Assembly (NCBI GenBank): GCA_020528935.1
Contig: JAJDFU010000550.1
Coordinates: 1 to 5,054 of the forward strand
Direction of reading: 5' to 3'
Source of the DNA: Saprospiraceae bacterium
GTDB lineage: Bacteria > Bacteroidota > Bacteroidia > Chitinophagales > Saprospiraceae
Length of the DNA: 5,054 nucleotides
A program made the position numbers and the translations under genes. Position 1 is the stretch's first letter, and every line of letters begins with the position of its first letter. Below, one piece after another: positions 1 through 4,306 of the stretch. Under the pieces are notes generated by a model that saw only the letters and a program-made list of their open reading frames with translations, had not been told where the DNA came from and made no database searches.

Positions 1-59
1 GGCTTTTCTTCCTCTTCCCGCTCGAAGCGAAGGCTGGCGCGCACCACTTTAAAAATCGT

Positions 60-111
60 GAGGTTGGGCAAGGACATTATCGTAAAGCGATGTTTGTCAG
101 GGCCCAACCTC
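60..111. repeat. Inverted repeat / imperfect long hairpin 1
   Basis: Perfect 10-bp arms, GAGGTTGGGC at 60-69 and GCCCAACCTC at 102-111. Pairing continues inward: a 3x3 internal loop (70-72 and 99-101), GACA (73-76) with TGTC (95-98), a small internal loop, then ATCG (79-82) with CGAT (88-91) closing a five-base loop TAAAG. In total 18 base pairs are stacked over 52 nt. No T-run follows, so it is not an intrinsic terminator. Confidence 0.7.
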
Positions 112-113
112 CC

Positions 114-178
114 GGTACATGGTAGTGGGTAGGGGGTATATGGACGTCAGCATGCTCTACTACCTACTACCATCTACC
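114..178. repeat. Inverted repeat / long hairpin 2, built from heptads
   Basis: The 19-nt arms at 114-132 and 160-178 match at 17 of 19 positions. One of the two exceptions (127/165) is a G-U wobble on the plus strand; the other (118/174) is a C-C mismatch. The 27-nt loop contains the palindromes GACGTC (143-148) and AGCATGCT (149-156). The left arm and loop consist of four successive GGTANNN heptads from 114 plus a related GGACGTC (142-148). The right arm has three NNNTACC heptads (158-178). The hairpin therefore seems to have grown from a 7-bp tandem repeat in inverted orientation. Confidence 0.7.
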
Positions 179-184
179 AGGTAC

Positions 185-242
185 AACGTGAGGTTCTCAC
201 ATTCAGCCATTTAACGAACAACTCGACCTCCAACCTCACGTT
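185..242. repeat. Inverted repeat / hairpin 3 (AACGTGAGGTT arms)
   Basis: Perfect 11-bp arms, AACGTGAGGTT at 185-195 and AACCTCACGTT at 232-242, enclose 36 nt. The right arm is followed by TTAAAAAAGAG, so there is an A-run rather than a T-run on the plus strand. The left arm can also fold locally as GTGAG-GTT-CTCAC (188-200). The CGTGAGGTT core recurs at 57-65, so both copies compete for the same partner at 230-242. Confidence 0.65.
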
Positions 243-263
243 AAAAAAGAGCTCGTTCTCACT

Positions 264-292
264 CGCCGGGTAGACGGGCTGCCCGACTGGCG
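264..292. repeat. Hairpin 4
   Basis: CGCC (264-267) pairs with GGCG (289-292). After a left-side bulge (268-271), AG (272-273) pairs with CT (287-288), followed by an A-A mismatch and CGGG (275-278) with CCCG (282-285) around a CTG loop. The base of this hairpin overlaps the inner end of the right closing arm at 290-292, so the two compete over three positions. Confidence 0.5.
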
Positions 293-309
293 GAAGAGGA
301 AAGAGGAGC

Positions 310-472
310 TGGAAGGGGGGGATGGGTAATGAAAATCGAATCAAACGAGATTCGTTGACAGCAATAGGTTTGCCTCAAATCTTAGTATTTCGCTATCAAA
401 AACTTAGGGGTACACCCAAAAGTTTTCAAGCGCCTATACACCCGACCGCTATTCCTTTTACCTACCCTCTCC
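310..472. other. AT-richer intergenic stretch with two small hairpins
   Basis: This stretch is clearly lower in GC than all neighbouring genes and holds no believable coding frame; an open frame from 322 to 570 has no family-like features and runs antisense into the secreted-protein gene. It begins with a G-run (314-321). A 6-bp hairpin, CGAATC (337-342) with GATTCG (349-354) around AAACGA, is present, and a terminator-like hairpin lies at 399-426. Pyrimidine-rich sequence (about 450-480) precedes the stop codon of the minus-strand gene. Confidence 0.5.
395..426 (-). terminator. Probable intrinsic terminator of the secreted nuclease-like gene
   Basis: AAAACTT (399-405) pairs perfectly with AAGTTTT (420-426), and GGG (407-409) pairs with CCC (415-417) around a five-base loop. 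Read on the minus strand, the hairpin ends in AAGTTTTT, giving a five-T tail. It lies about 47 bases past the stop codon at 473-475. The stem is A/T-rich at its base, so efficiency is uncertain; it may act in both directions. Confidence 0.45.
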
Positions 473-871
473 TTACCGCTCAAACGTCCCCCCGGCAAAA
501 TCATCCGGCCACAGCCACACCCGCACGCGTGCCAGGCCGGCGTAGTCCAGGGTGCTCTGCAGCCGGATGAGGTGCTTGTAGTCCTGCCGGCCCTTGTCGG
601 GGCGCAGCAGCAGGACGATGCCGGGCCGGCGGTTGGTCTGCAGGGCATACCACAGGGCCTGCCCGATGGCGTGCTTCCACTTGGGCGCCCATTCCACCTC
701 GATGGCGTAGGTGTCTGTGACGATGTCGGCCCGCCCGCCTTCGACCGTCACCTCCGTCTGGCCGCGGAAGTAGCCGTTGATCCGGCGCACGTAATCGGCT
801 TCCGAAGGCTGGGCAACGGCCTGAGTGTACAGGGCGAACAAGAAAAACGATAGCATAAAAAGGCGCATCAT
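473..871 (-). CDS. Secreted PD-(D/E)xK nuclease-like protein
   Basis: A 132-residue protein. The start at 871 is chosen because the next residues form a classic signal peptide: a short basic start (MMR), a hydrophobic core (residues 4-16) and an AVA cleavage site (18-20), giving a mature protein of about 112 residues. A longer frame from 946 would put 25 unlikely residues before the signal. The mature part has a restriction-endonuclease-like pattern: E40, then GRAD with D49, then the strand AIEVE (56-60) with E58 and E60, then W-K-x-A-I-G-Q-A-L-W-Y (65-75). The Q71-x3-Y75 spacing recalls the QxxxY helix of RecB-type nucleases. The usual lysine of ExK is E60 here; K64 or K66 could stand in. 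Export would place it in the periplasm or outside the cell. The nuclease fold is inferred from pattern and memory of similar exported proteins, and activity is not shown. It stands alone, divergent from the next gene. Confidence 0.8.
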   Translation of the reverse strand: MMRLFMLSFFLFALYTQAVAQPSEADYVRRINGYFRGQTEVTVEGGRADIVTDTYAIEVEWAPKWKHAIGQALWYALQTNRRPGIVLLLRPDKGRQDYKHLIRLQSTLDYAGLARVRVWLWPDDFAGGTFER

Positions 872-1091
872 GAATTCCGGTTGGTTTGGCGCTCTGGTCG
901 CAGGGCTTCCCGCTTCGGGGCATCCGGCCCCCCCGGACGACAGCACGCGAAAAGCATGCGCGCCGCAGGCAGGCTTTAACCATGGAAACCATGTAACGCT
1001 TTTTTCTTATTATTCGTTCTGAAAATCCCCCTTCAGCGCCTTCCGCCCGTTGCGGGAGGGCTTTTCCCCAAACGACAACCGCGAAAACCCT
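872..1091. promoter_or_regulatory. Divergent intergenic region, presumed promoters for both flanking genes
   Basis: These 220 bases separate the minus-strand secreted protein from the plus-strand membrane protein, so both promoters should lie here. The AT-rich segment at about 995-1025 is the best location, but no convincing Bacteroidota consensus (TTTG, 19 nt, TANNTTTG) was found on either strand. Short palindromes are present: CATGG-AAA-CCATG (981-993) and TCCGG-CCCCC-CCGGA (923-937). Neither start codon has a Shine-Dalgarno sequence. Confidence 0.35.
1039..1066 (+). terminator. Terminator-like leader hairpin ahead of the membrane protein gene (possible attenuator)
   Basis: CCTTCCGC (1039-1046) pairs with GCGGGAGG (1052-1059) with one G-U wobble around a five-base loop, followed by GCTTTTC. 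The T-run is only four long and starts three bases after the stem. Since no plus-strand gene lies upstream in the window, it would act as a leader attenuator 30 bases before the start at 1092, or it may be only a chance GC-rich hairpin. Confidence 0.25.
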
Positions 1092-1994
1092 ATGGCAGTC
1101 ACCCTGGAACGCTTGCAAAACCTGGAATCGGGCATGACGCGCACCCTCAAGCCCATCTTTGCGGTGGCCAATGTGGCCAATCCGCTGGTCACGGCCCTGA
1201 CCTTTGCCGTGGGCATGGTCTTTCGCTTCATCAAGATGGGGCAGCAGGTGCGCGAGCGCAAAGAAGAGGCGCAAAAGCTCATGGACGCCGCCGTGCGGGC
1301 CGAGGGCATCTTCCGCATTCCGGTGCAGGTGAAACCCGACCGCATGAAGATCGACCCCTTCATCCGGCGCGACCTCAAGCGCATTTACCCCATCGCCCAC
1401 GAGCAGCTGCAGCCCGAACTCAAGATCTACGGCGACGAATCCCATCCCGACTGGGCCGATGCTGCCGAGATCCTCCGCATCGCCACTGAGATCATTCCCG
1501 AGGTGTATCTCGATCTGACCTTCGACGACAATCCCGTGCTGGACGACCTCTTCGGCAAGTGGCTGGACCCCGGCAACCCGCAGTTCGGCCACATGGTTCG
1601 CGAGCTCAAGATCCTCCTGCAGAACGAGGAGGTGTCCATCCCCCGCCTCAGGGAGATGCTGCCCGCATATGCCCACGAGGCCATCAAGAACTACCACCTC
1701 GACCTCAGCCCCGAGCAGGAGGAAGCCCTCACGGCCATGAGCGAGGAGCTGAGCGGCTTCATCTTCGACGAGCTGGTGGGCGACTCGGGGGCCACTTCCC
1801 AGGCCTTGTCCTTTGTAGTGGAAAAGCGCCGGGAAGCCCTGGATGCCGAGATCGAAGACCTGCTGGCCAAACGGAGCGAACTGGAGGACGAGGCCCTGAG
1901 CGGCCGGGCCCAGCCCACCAAGACCATCCAGCAGATCGACAAGCGGCTGGAGGAGATCGAAACCATGAAAGAGCGCATTGCCAGCGCCGTATGA
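1092..1994 (+). CDS. Membrane-anchored coiled-coil protein, function unknown
   Basis: A 300-residue protein from ATG at 1092; an upstream in-frame ATG at 1050 would add 14 residues but falls inside the GC-rich leader hairpin. No Shine-Dalgarno sequence precedes it. Visible parts: an amphipathic start (1-20); one long hydrophobic stretch at about 21-47 (PIFAVANVANPLVTALTFAV and on), a likely single transmembrane helix; a charged helix after it (QQVRERKEEAQKLMDAAVRA); a mixed acidic middle rich in proline and aspartate; and a strongly charged C-terminal helix (about 245-298) with coiled-coil character. No catalytic motif is recognised. The positive residues just after the hydrophobic stretch suggest, by the positive-inside rule, that the large C-terminal part is cytoplasmic. 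It is tightly linked to the following lipoprotein gene, pointing to a shared envelope role. An alternative is a peripheral membrane protein with a buried helix. Product not recognised. Confidence 0.85.
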   Translation: MAVTLERLQNLESGMTRTLKPIFAVANVANPLVTALTFAVGMVFRFIKMGQQVRERKEEAQKLMDAAVRAEGIFRIPVQVKPDRMKIDPFIRRDLKRIYPIAHEQLQPELKIYGDESHPDWADAAEILRIATEIIPEVYLDLTFDDNPVLDDLFGKWLDPGNPQFGHMVRELKILLQNEEVSIPRLREMLPAYAHEAIKNYHLDLSPEQEEALTAMSEELSGFIFDELVGDSGATSQALSFVVEKRREALDAEIEDLLAKRSELEDEALSGRAQPTKTIQQIDKRLEEIETMKERIASAV

Positions 1995-2020
1995 GCCACC
2001 CACGACCAAAACCCATCCAC

Positions 2021-3031
2021 ATGACGCGCTATCTGCCTTTTCTGCTCATTCTCCTGCTGCTGCAATGCGCCGGCCCGCGGCGGGCGGGATTCGAATCGTC
2101 CTATCAGAAAGCCTTGAACGCCTATTACGCCAGCCTGGACGATCGCGATTTCAACAAAGCCCTCCAAAAGATCGATCAGGTGCTGCAGGCCAATCCCGGC
2201 GACCTGGAATCGCGCATCCTGCGCGCCCAGGTGTACCTGAGCCAGTACCGCTTTCAGCAGAACGCCAATGCCCGCGACCGCCTGCTGCGCGACCTGCAGA
2301 GCCTGGAGCGCGGCCTGCGCCCGGGCGACGCGACCAGCGATTGGGTGGCACCCCGCCTGTATACCACTACGGGCGACTGGTTGCTGCTGGAGGGGAATTA
2401 TCAGCTCATCCGGCTGGACACCGCGCAAGTGCAGCTGTCGGCTCCGCGCCGCTCGGCGAATGTCACCGGCGTGTACGCCCTGTACCGGGCCGCCCACCAC
2501 TACTACGCTTATGCCGACAGCCTGGCCCACCTGGAGCGCGAGGAGGCCCCCAGCCCCGGACTCCTCAAGGAGCGGCAGCACGCCCGCGACGGGCTCATCC
2601 ACGCCCATCAGGGCATGCTGGAAACCCTCTACCGCGTCGATCCCAACCGGCGCGCACCCCAGACGCAGGCCCGCCGCCAGCGGCTCATGGATCAGTTTGG
2701 CCGCCTGCTCTACGGCCAGTCTATTCAGGGGCCGCGCATGCCCTCCGCCGCCCTCACCTTCGACCCCTCCGTACACCGGGCCGCCGCCATCTACTACGAT
2801 TCCCGCAACCTGCAGGTGGCCGAAACCCTGGAGGAGCGCTGCGCTGCCGGTGCCGCGCCGGCCGTGCTCGACTCCCTCTGGCACCGCCGCATCCGCATGG
2901 CCGAAGAAGCGGCCTTCCACCACCTCATGGAGGAGCTGCTCCGCCCCGGCGGCCAGGTCAAACAGGGTGAGGACGACCGCTTCATCCAAAACCTCAACTT
3001 CGAGCTCACCAGTACAAAGGCCTGTGAATGA
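2021..3031 (+). CDS. Lipoprotein with TPR-like helical repeats, function unknown
   Basis: A 336-residue protein from ATG at 2021. An in-frame ATG at 1991 overlaps the preceding TGA as ATGA and would add ten residues (MSHPRPKPIH); the 2021 start is preferred because it gives a compact signal, MTRY followed by a leucine-rich core, ending at C16. The lipobox reads LLQC: glutamine at -1 is unusual, since Gly, Ala or Ser is normal, so lipidation is likely but not certain. After a short linker the mature part is helical. Residues 24-58 fit a TPR helix pair (alternating Ala/Tyr/Leu, DFNKALQKIDQVLQANPGD), and a second pair begins at about 62. The rest is charged, helix-rich and Tyr/Arg/Ala-rich without known motifs. 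TPR proteins usually bind other proteins, so a scaffold role at the periplasmic face of the envelope, with the membrane protein of the preceding gene as possible partner, is an inference. Confidence 0.85.
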   Translation: MTRYLPFLLILLLLQCAGPRRAGFESSYQKALNAYYASLDDRDFNKALQKIDQVLQANPGDLESRILRAQVYLSQYRFQQNANARDRLLRDLQSLERGLRPGDATSDWVAPRLYTTTGDWLLLEGNYQLIRLDTAQVQLSAPRRSANVTGVYALYRAAHHYYAYADSLAHLEREEAPSPGLLKERQHARDGLIHAHQGMLETLYRVDPNRRAPQTQARRQRLMDQFGRLLYGQSIQGPRMPSAALTFDPSVHRAAAIYYDSRNLQVAETLEERCAAGAAPAVLDSLWHRRIRMAEEAAFHHLMEELLRPGGQVKQGEDDRFIQNLNFELTSTKACE

Positions 3032-3319
3032 GGTGCTCCGCACACGGGGCCTCAAAGGAAAACCATCCCGTCATTCGGTGCAGGGGATGTCCCTCCCCGG
3101 CTGGTGAAGCGCCGAAGCCATAAAACCATTCGCGGAAGCGAAATCCCGGCCTGATCTGCGGCGTTCAGCATCCTTCGTGCTTCCCCACTGACTTTTGTCA
3201 CACTTCACCGCCATGAAAGTCATTTTATGCGGGCGCGGGTTTGGTCAATTTAGAGGCAGTGGCCGGAAAAGGATGTTGCGCACCGGCTGCTTTTTCCATG
3301 CCAAAAAAATCCTGTTCCG
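3032..3319. other. 288-base intergenic region / leader of the orphan gene
   Basis: No credible gene is present. Several small hairpins can be drawn: TTCGC-GGAA-GCGAA (3129-3142), a perfect five-pair stem with a GNRA-type tetraloop; and GCCGG (3262-3266) with CCGGC (3283-3287) close to the next start, or alternatively GCAG (3256-3259) with CTGC (3287-3290) stacked on CCGG/CCGG. None has a proper T-tail, so no terminator for the lipoprotein gene is seen. The next gene may have its own promoter in the AT-richer 3190-3255 part, but no consensus was confirmed. Confidence 0.4.
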
Positions 3320-3883
3320 ATGAAAAGCTTCTTCGATAATCTGACCATTCAGCCGGAAGAAGGCCTGACGGTAAGCCGCGAAGGCCGCATGATACAGATG
3401 GAGATCCCCTGTTGTGACGGAAGCTTGTTCACCTACATGTTCCCCCGGGATGAGCACTCCCTCTGGGTGGCGGCCTGCTGGGACCGCACCTTCGACTTCA
3501 TCAACCGGGTGGATGCCGACGAGGCCCTGCAGTACGTGGAGGCCCGCTGGCCCTATATGGCCGAACTGCTCCGCAACGGCCTCAACGAAAAATACGAATC
3601 GGGCGCTCTGCGCCGCATAGACGATCCCGAGGCCGATTACAAAAAATGGGCCGTGCTCACCGTTGTGGAAGGCATCAGCGAGGTCAACTCTGCCGAGCAA
3701 TTCTGGGGCTTCCCCCAGCTGCTGGGCGCTATCGAAAAAGTGCAGAAAGCCTCCGGCCGCCTGTACGAAGAACTGAGCAGCAACTGGCCCGAAGGCTGGA
3801 CCGAGGAGGACAAGAATCTGTTCAACAAGTGCAACCTCAAGAACGACGCCCTGTTCTTTCAATTCGGCCTGACCGAAGCCTGA
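3320..3883 (+). CDS. Hypothetical soluble acidic protein
   Basis: A 187-residue protein starting at ATG 3320, preceded by an A-run (3303-3309) rather than a Shine-Dalgarno sequence, as is common in Bacteroidota. It has no signal peptide or hydrophobic helix and looks cytosolic and acidic. Seen by eye: a beta-rich first third (LTVSREGRMIQMEIPCCDGS, then a strand around SLWVAACW), with adjacent cysteines C31-C32 and C53; a helical middle (DEALQYVEARWPYMAELLRNG); and a helical C-terminal third with many aromatics (WGFPQLLGAI, EELSSNWPEGWTEEDKNLF). No family is recognised. A long frame on the opposite strand (3245-3973) covers the same region, but its sequence is hydrophobic and low in complexity, as expected for a shadow of GC-rich coding DNA. 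The gene stands alone and is followed by a good terminator. Confidence 0.8.
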   Translation: MKSFFDNLTIQPEEGLTVSREGRMIQMEIPCCDGSLFTYMFPRDEHSLWVAACWDRTFDFINRVDADEALQYVEARWPYMAELLRNGLNEKYESGALRRIDDPEADYKKWAVLTVVEGISEVNSAEQFWGFPQLLGAIEKVQKASGRLYEELSSNWPEGWTEEDKNLFNKCNLKNDALFFQFGLTEA

Positions 3884-3927
3884 GTGGCAAACTGCGAACT
3901 TGCATACCTGTTTAGATAGGGTGATCA

Positions 3928-3960
3928 TGCGCCGCGAGGCGGATGCGCACCGCTCTTTTT
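3928..3960 (+). terminator. Weak upstream terminator-like hairpin
   Basis: TGCGC (3928-3932) pairs with GCGCA (3945-3949), with CGC (3933-3935) and GCG (3939-3941) stacking inside around GAG. A five-T run (3956-3960) follows, but six bases separate it from the stem, which is longer than usual. It could add to the strong hairpin just downstream. Confidence 0.3.
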
Positions 3961-3961
3961 G

Positions 3962-4000
3962 AAAAACGCCCATGTCCGAACGGAATGGGCGGTTTTTTTT
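3962..4000. terminator. Strong bidirectional intrinsic terminator between convergent genes
   Basis: CGCCCAT (3967-3973) pairs perfectly with ATGGGCG (3985-3991). Stacking continues inside with TCC (3975-3977) and GGA (3982-3984) around GAAC, with one bulged G at 3974. The stem is followed by a run of eight T (3993-4000) on the plus strand, and preceded by five A (3962-3966), which become a T-run on the minus strand. It sits about 80 bases after the stop of the plus-strand orphan gene and 24 bases after the stop of the minus-strand gene, so it serves both. Confidence 0.9.
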
Positions 4001-4023
4001 GGAGAAGCAATTTTCGCCTGCCG

Positions 4024-4299
4024 CTAGATGATCTCCGGAAAATCCTCCGCTCCCTCCCCCGGTTCCGGCAACAGCCCGGATCGCATCCTTTCCATCTGTT
4101 CGAACAGGGCCTCCACCGCGTCCAGGAATTCGGCGCTGATCCGGCCCTTCACTGCTTCCGCCGATTGCAGGCCATCCTGCATGCGGAACTTGTAGGTCTG
4201 CTCCAGCATCCCGTCCTCGATCTTGACCGACCAGCGGGTATTCATTTTGAACAGGGTGATCTTGAATCGGGGGTGGGCGATCTCTCCGGCTATGCGCAT
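4024..4299 (-). CDS. Small conserved-looking hypothetical protein
   Basis: A 91-residue protein from ATG at 4299 to TAG. The start lies 7 bases after the stop of the DUF2520-type gene, so the two are almost surely co-transcribed, perhaps translationally coupled. An internal ATG at 4245 (residue 19) is an alternative start, but residues 1-18 continue the beta-strand pattern and are kept. The first half looks like a short antiparallel sheet (FKITLFKMNTRWSVKIEDG, then EQTYKFRM); the second half is one or two amphipathic helices (SAEFLDAVEALFEQMERM) with an acidic Pro/Gly-rich tail. It has no signal peptide or membrane helix and is likely cytosolic. It resembles from memory small uncharacterised Bacteroidota proteins, but no family name is claimed. 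The terminator at 3962-4000 ends the unit. Confidence 0.8.
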   Translation of the reverse strand: MRIAGEIAHPRFKITLFKMNTRWSVKIEDGMLEQTYKFRMQDGLQSAEAVKGRISAEFLDAVEALFEQMERMRSGLLPEPGEGAEDFPEII

Positions 4300-4306
4300 G
4301 GCGATC

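Larger units (their letters stand above)
2..309 (+). other. Multi-hairpin noncoding element (candidate structured RNA or MITE-like repeat)
   Basis: No plausible gene lies here, but the stretch is packed with inverted repeats. A possible closing stem pairs 2-21 with 290-309; its core is a perfect 10-bp match (TTCCTCTTCC at 9-18 with GGAAGAGGAA at 292-301), extended outward by t4-a307, two G-U pairs (5/306, 6/305), 7/304 and 8/303, with single bulges at 302 and 19. Inside sit hairpins at 60-111, 114-178, 185-242 and 264-292. Part of this arm is purine/pyrimidine-biased, so chance pairing is easier there. The layout resembles a multi-branched RNA junction, but a palindromic mobile repeat (MITE) or an IVS-like insertion would look alike. 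No target-site duplication can be tested because the window begins at the left arm. The plus strand is preferred only because the three wobble positions read as G-U there. Confidence 0.45.

Noticed and set aside
185..250. Integron attC site
   Set aside because: ATTTAAC (209-215) fits RYYYAAC, but the GTTAAAA at 240-246 does not fit GTTRRRY and the stem layout differs; no integrase or cassette is visible.
1..310. CRISPR array or retron RNA
   Set aside because: There are no regularly spaced direct repeats with unique spacers, no cas gene and no reverse transcriptase in the window; the repeats are inverted.
290..325. RNase P RNA, from the GAGGAAAG string
   Set aside because: Only this short purine string matches; the continuing conserved core of RNase P RNA is absent.
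322..570. 82-residue plus-strand frame in the AT-rich islet
   Set aside because: Its second half is antisense to the secreted nuclease-like gene and it has no recognisable features.
501..2009. Long 502-residue open frame on the minus strand
   Set aside because: It runs antisense through the membrane coiled-coil gene and overlaps the secreted protein gene in another frame; its sequence is Gly/Leu/Val/His-rich without domains. GC-rich coding DNA often leaves such open shadows.
1559..2020. N-terminal extension of the lipoprotein frame back to 1559
   Set aside because: It overlaps the membrane protein gene in another frame, is Pro/Arg/Gly-rich, and would bury the lipoprotein signal inside the protein.
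1691..3055. 454-residue open frame on the minus strand over the lipoprotein gene
   Set aside because: Low-complexity Ala/Gly/Val composition and no signal or motif, while the plus-strand frame has a signal peptide and TPR-like pattern.
3245..3973. 242-residue minus-strand frame opposite the orphan gene
   Set aside because: It runs into the intrinsic terminator and has shadow-like composition; the plus-strand frame has a plausible start, balanced residues and a terminator after its stop.
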